Shown: positions 1 to 8,654 of the stretch, in pieces
Layout: the number at the start of each line of letters is the position of its first letter
Position numbering within the stretch: position 1 is the first letter of the stretch
Assembly (NCBI RefSeq): GCF_028610625.1
Contig: NZ_JAQQWU010000009.1
Location: 1-64,000 of the forward strand
From: Guptibacillus spartinae
GTDB taxonomy: Bacteria; Bacillota; Bacilli; Bacillales; Guptibacillaceae
Direction of reading: 5' to 3'
Length of the DNA stretch: 64,000 bases
Made by a program: the position numbers and the translations under genes
The notes under the pieces: model-generated
Seen by the model: only the letters and a program-made list of their open reading frames with translations
Database searches by the model: none
Told to the model about the DNA's origin: nothing

Positions 1-128
1 CTCGAGATGAGATTTCCCACAGCATTAAGCTGGTAAGATCCCTTAGAGATGATGAGGTAGATAGGTTCGGGGTGGAAGCGTGGCAACACGTGGAGCTGAC
101 GAATACTAATCGATCGAGGGCTTAACCT
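1..128 (+). rRNA. 23S rRNA, 3' end (partial)
   Basis: The window opens inside the last domain of 23S rRNA. The segment around 95–125 (GCTGACGAATACTAATCGAT and the following GAGGGCTTAACC) is the near-universal Bacillus 23S 3' terminus. The 5' part lies outside the window. The exact mature end is set by comparison with remembered Bacillus sequences and may be off by a few bases. Confidence 0.93.
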
Positions 129-304
129 AAAACGAAAAGCGAAGTAAGCCGTTTAAATCCGACAAGCGTTGGAAGCTTTTGAATCAGACGCGCTTTTTGC
201 GTCAGAATCAAAAGGTGAAACGATCGAGGATTTGGCTTACGTAGCTGGACACATTATTGGAAAGTTGTGCGTGCTATCTAGTTTTCAGGGAACACCCTGA
301 TAAG
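129..304 (+). other. 23S–5S internal transcribed spacer
   Basis: This spacer holds no tRNA. It can form a long processing stem: GTAAGCC at 144–150 and AAATCC at 155–160 pair with GGATTTGGCTTAC at 228–240. An inner imperfect hairpin lies around 170–215. Such stems are the usual RNase III-type precursor processing sites of rRNA operons; the role here is inferred from position and pairing. Confidence 0.6.
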
Positions 305-420
<116 letters not shown>

Positions 421-430
421 CAACTGATGA

Positions 431-464
431 AAGGCGAGAGACCAAATGGTTTCTCGCTTTTTTT
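431..464 (+). terminator. rRNA operon terminator
   Basis: An inverted repeat GCGAGAGACC / GGTTTCTCGC with a four-base loop is followed by seven or more T residues. It lies about 10 bases after the 5S end, as expected for the intrinsic terminator of the rrn operon. Confidence 0.9.
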
Positions 465-561
465 GTATTCAAAAAGGGTTGTTGAAAGCTCGTAAGAGTA
501 AAAAGCTGCAGGAAAGACAATCAAAACTTCCTAGAAAGCTTCGCCGCTTATCGCGCCCCGT

Positions 562-638
562 ATGAGAACACGGAAGTTAAGCTCTAGCGCCGATGGTAGT
601 TGGGGGATCTCCCCCTGCAAGAGTAGGACGTCGCTGGG
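562..638 (+). pseudogene. Truncated second 5S rRNA copy
   Basis: From 566 to 638 the sequence repeats the 3' two thirds of the upstream 5S gene almost exactly, except for a 2-nt deletion (TC lost between GCTCT and AGCGCC). The first ~40 nt of 5S, including the 5' strand of helix I, are missing, so it cannot fold as a functional 5S. A second copy of the rrn terminator follows. It looks like the scar of a tandem 5S or rrn duplication that was partly deleted. Confidence 0.85.
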
Positions 639-647
639 CAACTGAAG

Positions 648-681
648 AAAAGCGAGAGACCTGAGTGTTTCTCGCTTTTTT
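648..681 (+). terminator. Terminator following the 5S remnant
   Basis: AAAGCGAGA at 648–656 pairs with TCTCGCTTT at 670–678 and is followed by T residues. It is a near copy of the terminator at 431–464, duplicated together with the 5S fragment. Confidence 0.85.
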
Positions 682-733
682 GTATGGTTTTATGAAAAAG
701 GTTTTACTAACTGAAAGCCCTCATCTATCATGA

Positions 734-802
734 TCGCGGAATTAGTCTCAAATTCGCTGAAATACCATACAAAAACGCGGAATAAAATTGAATTTCACGA
801 AT
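734..802 (+). repeat. 20-bp-period array of TCGCGGAA-like motifs (array A)
   Basis: Four related octamers occur at 734 (TCGCGGAA), 754 (TCGCTGAA), 775 (ACGCGGAA) and 795 (TCACGAAT), spaced 20, 21 and 20 bp, with AT-rich unrelated sequence between them. The copies are more decayed than in the same array at 20152–20240. No gene covers the region. The function is unknown; the spacing places every copy on one face of the helix. Confidence 0.7.
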
Positions 803-883
803 GACATATCACTTCCGGCTACATCTCCCCCACAAACCCGTTGTTTAAAATCCCACTTCTTAAAAAAAGCCGTTTTTCTCCAT

Positions 884-920
884 AAAAAAGCCGATTCCTC
901 AAAGAGCAATCGGCTTTTTT
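884..920 (-). terminator. Terminator of the CatR/YodB-like gene
   Basis: AAAAAAGCCGATT (884–896) pairs with AATCGGCTTTTTT (908–920). The poly-A/poly-T flanks make it potentially bidirectional. It lies directly after the stop codon of the minus-strand regulator gene. Confidence 0.85.
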
Positions 921-928
921 ATGCTAGG

Positions 929-1264
929 TTATTTACCACTATTACCACTATCCTGAAGTTCTATCCAATGCTCTGCCCAGTTTTCGATCTCTTGCAAAAC
1001 TGGAGCAAGTGCGAGACCTTTATCGCTTAAAGAATATTCTATTCGAACAGGTGTCTCAGGATACACATTTCGGATAACAATCCCATGTTTCTCAAGGTCT
1101 TTTAACCTCTCCGAGAGGACTCGACCACTGATGGATATGGATGTTTCCACGGTACAAAATCGCTGAGGTCCCTCCAAAAGTTGATGAATAATGAGGCCAG
1201 TCCATCGCTGACTCAAAAGGGACATCGCCTTTTCAAATCTCGGACATAGAGAAGATTTATTCAT
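929..1264 (-). CDS. HxlR/MarR-type redox regulator, CatR/YodB-like
   Basis: A 111-residue winged-helix protein of the HxlR family (DUF24). The N-terminus has a single cysteine at residue 7 in the context LCPRFEKAM, followed by RWTGLII and the recognition-helix region ISGRVLSERL. In B. subtilis YodB and CatR the equivalent N-terminal cysteine senses quinones, diamide and other electrophiles, and the protein represses dioxygenase and nitroreductase genes. Here it is divergent from exactly such genes, so local repression through the palindrome at 1368–1386 is likely. The ATG at 1264 is preferred over the one at 1270 because it lies 9 nt from GGGAG. Family is sure; the precise ligand is inferred. 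Confidence 0.85.
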   Translation of the reverse strand: MNKSSLCPRFEKAMSLLSQRWTGLIIHQLLEGPQRFCTVETSISISGRVLSERLKDLEKHGIVIRNVYPETPVRIEYSLSDKGLALAPVLQEIENWAEHWIELQDSGNSGK

Positions 1265-1338
1265 ACTCATTCACTCCCAAATTTATTATAACTCAGTATA
1301 AAACCAATTTAAAAGATTATGGATTAGAAGCTAGTAAT

Positions 1339-1367
1339 TTGACGTAGGTTATTTATAATTATATAGT
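1339..1367 (+). promoter_or_regulatory. Sigma-A promoter of the dioxygenase–nitroreductase operon
   Basis: TTGACG (1339–1344) and TATAGT (1362–1367) are separated by 17 bp, close to the vegetative consensus. Transcription would start near 1374, inside the palindrome that follows, leaving a leader of about 50 nt before the first gene. Confidence 0.75.
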
Positions 1368-1386
1368 TACTTACATAAAGTAAGTA
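1368..1386. promoter_or_regulatory. Palindromic operator TACTTAC-N5-GTAAGTA
   Basis: Perfect 7-bp arms flank ATAAA. The 19-bp palindrome begins immediately after the -10 box and covers the predicted +1. It contains the TACT...AGTA edges remembered for YodB/CatR boxes in B. subtilis. Position and symmetry make it the likely operator of the divergent HxlR-type regulator. Confidence 0.7.
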
Positions 1387-1422
1387 TATAGGTTTAACCA
1401 GAAACTCTAAAGGAGATCGATC

Positions 1423-2268
1423 ATGAAATTTCATTCTGAAACTGTTCCCCACACCAGTGAACTTCACTTGTTTGTGAGTGATTTAAATCGTTCAACCCAT
1501 TTTTATAAAGAAATGATCGGATTTAAAATACTTATGAAATCGAACGATACGGTTGTATTTACAACAAATGGTAAGACGCCGCTTCTCACAATTGAAGAAT
1601 CAAGCAGAATAAGATCTTACCCTTCAACTGGACTGTATCACTTTGCTCTTCTTGTTCCTGAACGAAAGCACCTTGCGAATGTACTAACCCATTTATTAAG
1701 TACAGGGTATCCGCTTCAAGGAGCTTCTGATCATGATGTCAGTGAAGCAATTTATCTAGGAGATCCCGATGGAAATGGGATTGAAATCTATGCAGATCGT
1801 CCTGCAAACGAGTGGAACTGGGAAGAAGATCAAGTAGTGATGACAACTAAGGCATTAAACGTTGAAGAGTTAATGAAGAAAGCGTCAGGAGGTATGAAAG
1901 AATTACCTGAAAATACCGTTCTTGGCCACGTTCATCTTCAAGTTTCAGATCTAAAAGAAGCTAAAGACTTCTATCAAAAAGGGTTAGGTCTTCAAATTGT
2001 AAGTCAGATCGGTCATGATGCTATATTCGCATCATATGGAGGCTACCATCATCACATTGGGTTAAATACCTGGCAAAGTGCTGGAGCTTTGCCTCCCGCA
2101 GAAAAAAGCACTGGTCTTAAGTGGTTTTCAATTGTTTTCAAAAATAATTTAGAAAGAAATAAACGGGTAGAACAAGTGAAAAAGTTCAGCAACGTATGGG
2201 AGAAGGACGAAGATTTCTATACAAACGATCCTTCAGGGAATATGATTCGTCTTAGTTTGAAAAAATAG
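1423..2268 (+). CDS. Two-domain VOC protein, CatE-like ring-cleavage dioxygenase/glyoxalase
   Basis: This 281-residue protein has two vicinal-oxygen-chelate modules, about residues 10–128 and 167–279, as in B. subtilis CatE (YfiE) and MhqO. Candidate metal ligands in module one are H15, H73 (GLYHFALL) and E121 (DGNGIEIY). Module two keeps HLQVSD and a YHHHIG motif but ends DPSGNMIRL without the usual glutamate, so one metal site probably serves the dimer half. Known relatives open catechol or hydroquinone rings. The start follows a clean GGAG site. It shares a promoter and probable transcript with the nitroreductase 20 nt downstream, pointing to quinone detoxification. Confidence 0.85.
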   Translation: MKFHSETVPHTSELHLFVSDLNRSTHFYKEMIGFKILMKSNDTVVFTTNGKTPLLTIEESSRIRSYPSTGLYHFALLVPERKHLANVLTHLLSTGYPLQGASDHDVSEAIYLGDPDGNGIEIYADRPANEWNWEEDQVVMTTKALNVEELMKKASGGMKELPENTVLGHVHLQVSDLKEAKDFYQKGLGLQIVSQIGHDAIFASYGGYHHHIGLNTWQSAGALPPAEKSTGLKWFSIVFKNNLERNKRVEQVKKFSNVWEKDEDFYTNDPSGNMIRLSLKK

Positions 2269-2288
2269 AAAAAAAGGTGGTTAGTCAC

Positions 2289-2942
2289 ATGGGTATAATG
2301 GAAAAGATTTTTGGTTCAGCAAAGAATGAGGCGAATGGAGAGAACAAGAATTTCTTTGAGGCAGTAAAAGGAAGAAGATCGATTTATGGCATTGGAAAAG
2401 AACGCGTCATTTCCGATGAAAAACTTCAAGAGGTGATTGAGTTTGCAGTGAAACACACGCCTTCAGCATTCAATTCTCAAAGCGCAAGGGTCCTTGTTCT
2501 TTTAGATGAAAACCACACAAAACTTTGGAATAAAATTACAAAGGAGACGCTTCGATCTATTGTTCCTGCAGACCAGTTTGAGGCTACTGAAGGACGCATG
2601 GATGGATTTGCAGGTGGCTATGGGACCGTTCTTTTTTTCGAAGATCAAGATGTGATTAAAGGTCTTCAAGAGAAGCTTCCCACTTTTGCTGACAACTTCC
2701 CGAAATGGTCACAGCATTCTTCAGGTATGCTTCAGTTAGTCATCTGGACAGCTATAGAAAACGAAGGATTGGGAGCTTCTCTTCAGCATTACAACCCATT
2801 AATTGACGATCAAGTAAAAGAAGAATGGAATGTACCATCTAGTTGGGAGCTTATTGCGCAAATGCCTTTTGGAAACCCTACAGCTGCCCCAGGGGATAAA
2901 GAATTTCAACCAGTTAAAGAACGAGTGATTTTTCATAAGTAA
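2289..2942 (+). CDS. Nitroreductase family protein, Hbn1/Frm2 type
   Basis: A 217-residue flavin-dependent reductase. The family signature RRSIYGIGK, the HTPSAFNSQSAR FMN-binding segment, GYGTVLFFED and the C-terminal GASLQHYNP stretch fit the Frm2/Hbn1-like branch, which differs from YodC/MhqN. An upstream in-frame GTG at 2277 overlaps the ribosome binding site AAAGGTGG, so the ATG at 2289 with an 8-nt spacer is the real start. Reduction of quinones, nitro compounds or lipid-derived electrophiles is the family role. Second gene of the regulated cassette. Confidence 0.88.
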   Translation: MGIMEKIFGSAKNEANGENKNFFEAVKGRRSIYGIGKERVISDEKLQEVIEFAVKHTPSAFNSQSARVLVLLDENHTKLWNKITKETLRSIVPADQFEATEGRMDGFAGGYGTVLFFEDQDVIKGLQEKLPTFADNFPKWSQHSSGMLQLVIWTAIENEGLGASLQHYNPLIDDQVKEEWNVPSSWELIAQMPFGNPTAAPGDKEFQPVKERVIFHK

Positions 2943-3018
2943 TCTCTTAAAAGGTGCTAACCTATTGAGTTGGAAAGTACATGACAGATGGAAAATTTAG
3001 CTTTCTATAGAGAGGAAA

Positions 3019-3050
3019 AACCAGAGGCGGTCATAGTTGCCTCTGGTTTT
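3019..3050. terminator. Bidirectional terminator
   Basis: AACCAGAGGC and GCCTCTGGTT form a 10-bp stem with a T run on the right and an A run on the left. It separates the convergent nitroreductase and Hsp20 genes. Confidence 0.88.
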
Positions 3051-3051
3051 C

Positions 3052-3495
3052 TTAGGATTCATCTAATTCGACATCGGTGATCTTCAATCGTTTCTTATCT
3101 TCTTTTGATTCAATAAGTCGATGAAGGTGAATTAATAAAATGCCTCTTTTATAACTTGCATCGATCGGTTGATCACGAACGGGGAATGGTAGTTCAACAA
3201 TGCGTTCAAATGGACCATGCTTATACTCTTCCTGAACGTTTCGATAGCCTTTCAGGTTCATAGATGTCTGACCTTTTACTTTAAGTGTACGATAGTGAAT
3301 ATACACATCAACATCATCGATTTTTTTAATCCCAGGAAGATACACTGTACAAATGAGTTCGTTGCCTGCTTCGTAAAGGTTTACTAGAGGGCCATTTGAG
3401 ACGAACATATCTTGAAAATCTGTCCAGAAATCATCCCCCATAAATTTATTCATTTTGTTTTTCCAATCATACATCTGACTCCAATAGTCTCCCAT
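3052..3495 (-). CDS. Hsp20/alpha-crystallin family protein
   Basis: A 147-residue small heat-shock-type protein. The alpha-crystallin domain spans roughly 37–130 and keeps the A-x-x-x-G-x-L/I-x-I/L signature as YKRGILLIHL near 115–124. The N-terminal arm is short and rich in W, M and D. The frame is open further upstream (to 3633), but ATG 3495 is preceded by GGAGGAGG at 8 nt, which fixes the start. Relatives in Bacillus are YocM and spore-coat proteins CotM/CotP, so chaperone or coat function are both possible. Monocistronic. Confidence 0.85.
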   Translation of the reverse strand: MGDYWSQMYDWKNKMNKFMGDDFWTDFQDMFVSNGPLVNLYEAGNELICTVYLPGIKKIDDVDVYIHYRTLKVKGQTSMNLKGYRNVQEEYKHGPFERIVELPFPVRDQPIDASYKRGILLIHLHRLIESKEDKKRLKITDVELDES

Positions 3496-3705
3496 TGGGT
3501 TTCCTCCTCCGGGCTTTTTCCCAGTATATGCACCTAACGGATGATTGTTAAATGAGCGATGGCTAACTTGGTTAGACAAGAAACATGGAGGAATTAGTCG
3601 AAACTTTTTAGCTAAATTCGATAAATATCGCATGCGGTTTTCTGTTTCCTCGTGTTATGCTAGGGAAAGTTCGAGTTTGAACGATAAAGGAAAAGGAGGA
3701 TGGAC

Positions 3706-4233
3706 ATGCTAGATAGTGGTCTTGGCATGGTTGCGACCATTTTTGTGATTAATATCGTTTATGTATCGTTTCTTACGATGCGTACGATTCTTACACTGAA
3801 AGGTCAGCGATACCTTGCAGCAATTACTGGCACAATTGAAATTGCAATATATGTAATAGGACTTGGTCTCGTCCTCGATAATTTAGGTCAGATTCAAAAC
3901 GTTATTGCTTATGCTCTTGGCTTTGGCGTAGGAATTATCGTTGGGATGAAGATCGAAGAATATCTTGCCCTCGGCTATATTACAGTGAATGCTATTACAA
4001 CAAAGCTTGAAGATGATATTCCAAATAAATTAAGAGATATCGGTTACGGTGTTACGCACTATCTTGCACATGGTAGACAGGGAGAACGTCTCGTGATGCA
4101 GGTGCTAACGTCGCGGAAATCGGAAAGAAAGCTTTATAAAGCGATTGAAGACCTTGATCCGAAAGCTTTCGTTATCTCTTATGAACCCCGTACCTTCCAG
4201 GGTGGATTCTGGGTTAGAAAAATTCGGAGGTAA
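3706..4233 (+). CDS. yebE: YebE, DUF2179/DUF5698 membrane protein
   Basis: A 175-residue protein of the UPF0316 family. Hydrophobic segments at about 5–25, 35–58 and 65–85 are followed by a soluble C-terminal domain with the conserved [11 protein letters not shown] and [11 protein letters not shown] motifs. No biochemical function is established. The ATG at 3700 overlaps the Shine–Dalgarno AAGGAGG, so ATG 3706 is used. yebE-yebG lies just upstream of purE here and in B. subtilis, which supports orthology. Confidence 0.9.
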   Translation: MLDSGLGMVATIFVINIVYVSFLTMRTILTLKGQRYLAAITGTIEIAIYVIGLGLVLDNLGQIQNVIAYALGFGVGIIVGMKIEEYLALGYITVNAITTKLEDDIPNKLRDIGYGVTHYLAHGRQGERLVMQVLTSRKSERKLYKAIEDLDPKAFVISYEPRTFQGGFWVRKIRR

Positions 4234-4236
4234 TGT

Positions 4237-4431
4237 ATGGAAAAGAAAGCGAAGAAAAAGAAGTTTGAGGTTCATGAAAATGAATCACTTTCTGACTGCT
4301 TAAAAAGAATGGATGAAGAAGGTTATTTGCCTGTTAGAAGACGCGAGGAGCCTATCTTTAAAGAGACCAAAGGTTCTAAAGAACCGGAGCTATGCGGTCG
4401 GAAAATTGTTTTTGATGGAAAGTTAAAGTAA
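4237..4431 (+). CDS. yebG: YebG, NETI-motif protein
   Basis: A 64-residue, very lysine/glutamate-rich protein starting 3 nt after yebE. It contains the family segment [21 protein letters not shown]. Here the usual NETI tetrad reads NESL, and the C-terminus keeps [11 protein letters not shown]. Function unknown. It is translationally linked to yebE and conserved in this position next to the purine operon. Confidence 0.88.
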   Translation: MEKKAKKKKFEVHENESLSDCLKRMDEEGYLPVRRREEPIFKETKGSKEPELCGRKIVFDGKLK

Positions 4432-4474
4432 AAACCGAACATTATAGTATATATAAAACACATCGTTCGATTTT
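4431..4474. promoter_or_regulatory. Paired PurR boxes of the purine operon
   Basis: AAAACCGAACATT (4431–4443) and its inverted partner ATCGTTCGATTTT (4462–4474) match the PurBox pattern AWWWCCGAACWWT, with conserved CGAA cores in opposite orientation, 18 bp apart. In B. subtilis PurR binds such pairs and represses pur genes; PRPP relieves it. They lie just upstream of the -35 box. Confidence 0.88.
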
Positions 4475-4477
4475 TCG

Positions 4478-4507
4478 TTGACAGTTGAACGTCGCTCTTG
4501 TTACTAT
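4478..4507 (+). promoter_or_regulatory. Sigma-A promoter of the purine operon
   Basis: TTGACA (4478–4483) and TACTAT (4502–4507) with an 18-bp spacer. Transcription would start near 4514, about 15 nt before the riboswitch aptamer and 240 nt before purE. Confidence 0.8.
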
Positions 4508-4528
4508 GTAAGAGGAGCAAAAAGGATA

Positions 4529-4597
4529 CCTCATATAATCTTGGGAATAAGGCCCATAAGTTTCTACCTGACGACCTTAAATCGTCGGACTATGAGG
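4529..4597 (+). ncRNA. Purine riboswitch aptamer, guanine class
   Basis: P1 is CCTCATA (4529–4535) with TATGAGG (4591–4597). The conserved J1/2 ATATAATC, loop L2 and the J2/3 segment GTTTCTACC, and the J3/1 GGACTAT are all present. The specificity base before TAT (position 74 of the xpt aptamer) is C at 4590, which indicates guanine/hypoxanthine rather than adenine recognition. It controls the pur operon through the terminator at 4646–4699. Confidence 0.95.
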
Positions 4598-4645
4598 GGG
4601 AAAGTCGTGATTTGCGTACGCGTAGATCAGGACGGATGTGTTTTC

Positions 4646-4699
4646 GCCCGAGGTAGAAGCTTCTTCTAAGTAAATAGAAGAATTCTATCTCGGGCTTTT
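4646..4699 (+). terminator. Riboswitch-controlled terminator before purE
   Basis: GCCCGAGGTAGAA (4646–4658) pairs with TTCTATCTCGGGC (4683–4695) and is followed by TTTT. It lies 48 nt after the aptamer and 56 nt before purE, so it is the expression platform. The competing antiterminator was not traced. Confidence 0.88.
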
Positions 4700-4754
4700 C
4701 TGTTATTTTCACACTATTTCGATTAATTCGCACCTTCATTTAAGGAGGAATAGC

Positions 4755-5240
4755 ATGGATGCAAAAGTTGGGGTCATTATGGGAAGCACTTCTGATTGGG
4801 ATACGATGAAGCATACCTGTGACATACTAGAAGAACTTCAAGTACCATTTGAGAAAAAAGTAGTTTCAGCTCATAGAACACCGGAATTGATGTTTGAATA
4901 TGCAGAATCAGCTAGAGGGCGTGGGTTGAATGTCATTATTGCAGGCGCTGGTGGAGCTGCCCATTTACCAGGGATGGTCGCAGCAAAAACGACTCTTCCC
5001 GTCATCGGTGTACCTGTTCAATCGCGCGCTTTAAATGGATTAGATTCACTTCTTTCGATTGTACAAATGCCAGGCGGTGTGCCTGTAGCAACTGTTGCGA
5101 TTGGAAAAGCGGGAGCAAAAAATGCTGGATTATTAGCTGCGCAGATATTAAGTACGAATGATACAGCGGTCGAACAAAAGCTTAGTACCTACAGAGCGCA
5201 AATGAAAGACACTGTACTTGAAAGTAGTGATCGTTTATGA
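4755..5240 (+). CDS. purE: N5-carboxyaminoimidazole ribonucleotide mutase
   Basis: PurE (161 aa) moves the carboxyl group of N5-CAIR to C4, giving CAIR. The class I motifs GSTSDWDT (10–17) and SAHRTPE (38–44) and the [10 protein letters not shown] stretch are intact. It is the first gene of the twelve-gene IMP operon, starts 11 nt after GGAGGAAT and overlaps purK by 4 nt (ATGA), typical of coupled subunits of the PurK/PurE pathway. Confidence 0.98.
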   Translation: MDAKVGVIMGSTSDWDTMKHTCDILEELQVPFEKKVVSAHRTPELMFEYAESARGRGLNVIIAGAGGAAHLPGMVAAKTTLPVIGVPVQSRALNGLDSLLSIVQMPGGVPVATVAIGKAGAKNAGLLAAQILSTNDTAVEQKLSTYRAQMKDTVLESSDRL

Positions 5241-6349
5241 GGAAAACCATTTTACCTGGAAGTACAATTGGTATTTTAGGTGGCGGACAGCTAGGGCGAA
5301 TGATGGCATTGAAAGCAAGAGAGATGGGCTATCGAATTGCCGTACTTGAACCGAAAAAAGATTCTCCCTGTGGTCAAGTGGCGGATCACGAAGTAGTTAG
5401 TGGCTATGATGATCTGGATGGCGCTCGAAAGCTAGCTGATTTAAGCGATGTAATTACTTATGAATTTGAAAACATTACGCATGATACGGCAAAGTGGTTG
5501 GAAGACAATGCGTATATGCCACAGGGTGGAGAGCTGCTTCGCGTCACGCAAGATCGCTTGGTTGAGAAAACAGCCATTCAAGATTCTGGCCTTCAAGTCG
5601 CTCCTTTTGAACCAGTCGACTCGCATCAAGAACTTATGGTGGCACTCGAGAAGATCGGTCTTCCTTCCGTCCTCAAAACACGTACAGGTGGTTATGATGG
5701 GAAAGGGCAGTGGGTGCTTAAGACGGAAAAAGATGTTGAAGCTCTTACATTCCCAGGTGTACCTTGTATTCTTGAAAGTTGGGTTCCGTTTCAAAAAGAG
5801 CTATCCGTGATTGTGACACGTAGTGTGACGGGGGAAACAACGACATTCCCTGTCGGTGAGAACGTTCATGTGAATAACATTCTTCATCAAACAATTGTTC
5901 CAGCTCAAGTGGACGAAACGGTCAAAACCAAAGCAGATGAGGTCGGAAAGAAGATTGCAAATAAGCTAAATCTTGTTGGGACACTTGCAGTTGAGCTATT
6001 TCTTAAAGATAATGAGATTTATGTAAATGAGCTAGCGCCACGTCCGCATAATTCTGGCCATTATACGATGGAGGCTTGCGAGACATCACAATTTGAGCAG
6101 CATATTCGAGCGATATGTGGATTGCCGCTCGGAAGCACAGAGCTTCTAAAGCCTGTTGTGATGGGTAACTTGCTCGGACAGCATATCACTCCGCTAATGG
6201 ACAGTATTTCAGAGCTTGGAGAGGCAAAGCTCCATTTATATGGAAAAGACGAAGCAAAGCCTAATCGGAAAATGGGACATATCAACTTTCTTGCGCCTTC
6301 AACGGAAGAAGCGCTGAAGCGAATGAACTCATGGAAGTTATGGCAGTAA
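5237..6349 (+). CDS. purK: N5-carboxyaminoimidazole ribonucleotide synthase
   Basis: PurK (370 aa) is an ATP-grasp enzyme making N5-CAIR from AIR, bicarbonate and ATP. The N-terminal dinucleotide-like loop [11 protein letters not shown] (12–22), [13 protein letters not shown] in the ATP-grasp core and the metal-binding [13 protein letters not shown] segment are present. The start overlaps the purE stop. Length is normal. Confidence 0.98.
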   Translation: MRKTILPGSTIGILGGGQLGRMMALKAREMGYRIAVLEPKKDSPCGQVADHEVVSGYDDLDGARKLADLSDVITYEFENITHDTAKWLEDNAYMPQGGELLRVTQDRLVEKTAIQDSGLQVAPFEPVDSHQELMVALEKIGLPSVLKTRTGGYDGKGQWVLKTEKDVEALTFPGVPCILESWVPFQKELSVIVTRSVTGETTTFPVGENVHVNNILHQTIVPAQVDETVKTKADEVGKKIANKLNLVGTLAVELFLKDNEIYVNELAPRPHNSGHYTMEACETSQFEQHIRAICGLPLGSTELLKPVVMGNLLGQHITPLMDSISELGEAKLHLYGKDEAKPNRKMGHINFLAPSTEEALKRMNSWKLWQ

Positions 6350-6374
6350 AGACAAGAGACCAGGAGGACTTACA

Positions 6375-7667
6375 ATGATTGAACGTTATACTCGCCCTGA
6401 AATGGGAGCGATTTGGACAGAGGAAAACCGCTACAATGCGTGGCTAGAGGTAGAAATTTTAGCATGTGAAGCTTGGGCTGAACTTGGCATCATTCCGAAA
6501 GAAGATGTTCAAAAAATCCGTGAAAACGCTGGTTTCAACGTTGATCGCATTCATGAGATTGAAGAAGAAACGCGCCATGATGTGGTGGCTTTCACAAGAG
6601 CGGTATCTGAAACGCTTGGAGAAGAACGGAAATGGGTGCACTACGGCCTAACATCCACAGATGTCGTTGATACTGCACTTTCTTATCAGCTGAATCAAGC
6701 GAACGACATTTTGATTAAAGACATCGAGAAATTCATTGACGTTCTAAAAGCAAAAGCACAGGAACATAAGTATACCGTCATGATGGGAAGAACCCATGGT
6801 GTGCATGCAGAACCAACGACATTCGGTCTCAAGATGGCGCTATGGTATGAGGAAATGAAGCGTAACCTGGAGCGATTTAAAACAGCGGCGGATAATGTTC
6901 GTTTCGGAAAACTATCAGGAGCAGTTGGAACATATGCCAACATCGATCCATTTATCGAGCAGTATGTTTGTGAAAAGCTTGGCTTACAACCAGCGCCGAT
7001 TTCAACACAAACACTTCAGCGTGATCGTCATGCACATTACATGTCGGCTCTAGCACTTGTGGCAACATCGATTGAAAAGTTTGCTGTTGAGATTCGTGGT
7101 CTTCAAAAGAGTGAAACGCGTGAAGTAGAGGAGTTTTTCGCAAAAGGACAAAAAGGGTCATCCGCAATGCCGCATAAGCGTAACCCGATTGGTTCTGAAA
7201 ACATGACTGGCATGGCGCGTGTCATTCGTGGCTATATGACGACAGCTTACGAGAACGTTCCTCTCTGGCATGAGCGTGATATCTCTCATTCTTCAGCAGA
7301 GCGCGTCATTCTTCCGGATGCAACAATTGCACTTAACTATATGCTGAATCGTTTTGCAGGAATTGTTTCGAAACTAACGGTCTTCCCTGAGAACATGAAG
7401 CGCAACATGACAAGAACATATGGCTTGATTTATAGCCAGCGCGTTCTTTTGTCTCTTATTGATAAAGGCATGGCACGTGAAGCAGCTTATGATCTTGTTC
7501 AACCAAAAGCAATGGATGCTTGGGAACGAGGCATTCAATTTAGAGAGCTTGTTGAAGCAGACCCTAAGATTACAGATCAGCTAAGTGAAGCAGAAATTGA
7601 AGATTGCTTTGACTACAATTACCACATAAAGCCGGTGGATATGATTTTTGAACGTCTCGGACTTTAA
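6375..7667 (+). CDS. purB: Adenylosuccinate lyase
   Basis: PurB (430 aa) cleaves SAICAR to AICAR and adenylosuccinate to AMP, so it serves both IMP and AMP synthesis. The superfamily signature [10 protein letters not shown] is at 262–271 and the catalytic-histidine motif GRTHG at 138–142. It has its own GGAGG site and lies 25 nt after purK. Confidence 0.98.
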   Translation: MIERYTRPEMGAIWTEENRYNAWLEVEILACEAWAELGIIPKEDVQKIRENAGFNVDRIHEIEEETRHDVVAFTRAVSETLGEERKWVHYGLTSTDVVDTALSYQLNQANDILIKDIEKFIDVLKAKAQEHKYTVMMGRTHGVHAEPTTFGLKMALWYEEMKRNLERFKTAADNVRFGKLSGAVGTYANIDPFIEQYVCEKLGLQPAPISTQTLQRDRHAHYMSALALVATSIEKFAVEIRGLQKSETREVEEFFAKGQKGSSAMPHKRNPIGSENMTGMARVIRGYMTTAYENVPLWHERDISHSSAERVILPDATIALNYMLNRFAGIVSKLTVFPENMKRNMTRTYGLIYSQRVLLSLIDKGMAREAAYDLVQPKAMDAWERGIQFRELVEADPKITDQLSEAEIEDCFDYNYHIKPVDMIFERLGL

Positions 7668-7689
7668 TTAAGCATCGGAGGGGATCACC

Positions 7690-8415
7690 ATGGAAAAGCA
7701 AGCATTGTTGTACGAAGGAAAAGCGAAAAGAATTTACGCAACGAATGAAGCAGAGGTTGTCTGGGTCGAGTATAAAGACTCAGCAACCGCTTATAACGGA
7801 GAGAAGAAAGCAACAATTACAGGCAAAGGTCGCCTGAACAATGAAATTACAAGTCTGCTCTTTGATTATTTAAAGAGTGCTGGCATTGAAAGTCATTTTA
7901 TTGAAAAGCTTTCTTCTACTGAACAGCTTGTGAAACGCGTCTCGATCATTCCACTCGAAGTGGTTGTTCGAAACATCGCAGCTGGGAGCTTTTCCAAACG
8001 CACGGGTGTGGAAGAAGGAAAGTTACTAAAACAGCCGATCGTTGAGTTTTATTACAAGAATGATGACCTTGGTGATCCTCTTCTTACGCTTGATCATGTG
8101 TTAGAACTTGAACTTGCAACAGAAGAAACCGTTCAAGAATTGAAAGAACACGCATTAAAGATCAATACATTATTACGCGAATACTTCCTTGAGCGTGACG
8201 TAAAGCTCATTGATTTCAAATTGGAATTCGGTGTAACGCCGGAAGGCACGATTCTGTTGGCGGATGAAATTTCTCCAGACACTTGCCGATTATGGGATAG
8301 GAAAACGAATGAGAAGTTAGATAAAGACGTGTTTCGAAGAGATATTGGAAATTTAACAGAAGCGTACGAACAAATTTTAACTCGCCTGGGGGGCTCCGAA
8401 TCATGTACAAAGTAA
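7690..8415 (+). CDS. purC: SAICAR synthetase
   Basis: PurC (241 aa) joins aspartate to CAIR using ATP. Family segments YEGKAKRIY near the N-terminus, [10 protein letters not shown] and LIDFKLEFG with the [12 protein letters not shown] motif are all visible. Its last 13 nt overlap purS, so translation of the two is probably coupled. Confidence 0.98.
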   Translation: MEKQALLYEGKAKRIYATNEAEVVWVEYKDSATAYNGEKKATITGKGRLNNEITSLLFDYLKSAGIESHFIEKLSSTEQLVKRVSIIPLEVVVRNIAAGSFSKRTGVEEGKLLKQPIVEFYYKNDDLGDPLLTLDHVLELELATEETVQELKEHALKINTLLREYFLERDVKLIDFKLEFGVTPEGTILLADEISPDTCRLWDRKTNEKLDKDVFRRDIGNLTEAYEQILTRLGGSESCTK

Positions 8416-8654
8416 AAGTCTATGTAACGTTAAAAGAAAGTGTTCTAGATCCGCAAGGAAGTGCTGTGAAAAATTCACTACACAGCCTTTCGTATCAGGA
8501 AGTGGAAGACGTACGGATCGGGAAATACATGGAACTCACAGTGAAAGATACGGAGAATCTGGATCAGCGAATTAAAGAAATTTGCGAGAAGCTTCTTGCG
8601 AATACGGTTATTGAAGACTACACCTATGAAATCGAGGAGGGAGTCGCACAGTGA
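8403..8654 (+). CDS. purS: FGAM synthase small subunit PurS
   Basis: PurS (83 aa) is the small structural subunit that bridges PurL and PurQ in Gram-positive FGAM synthase. [19 protein letters not shown] and the [12 protein letters not shown] segment are diagnostic. The gene begins inside the end of purC and overlaps purQ by 4 nt. Confidence 0.97.
   Translation: MYKVKVYVTLKESVLDPQGSAVKNSLHSLSYQEVEDVRIGKYMELTVKDTENLDQRIKEICEKLLANTVIEDYTYEIEEGVAQ

Noticed and set aside
4478-4669. 63-aa reading frame in the pur leader
   Set aside because: It starts in the promoter and runs through the guanine riboswitch; its apparent conservation would be that of the RNA.
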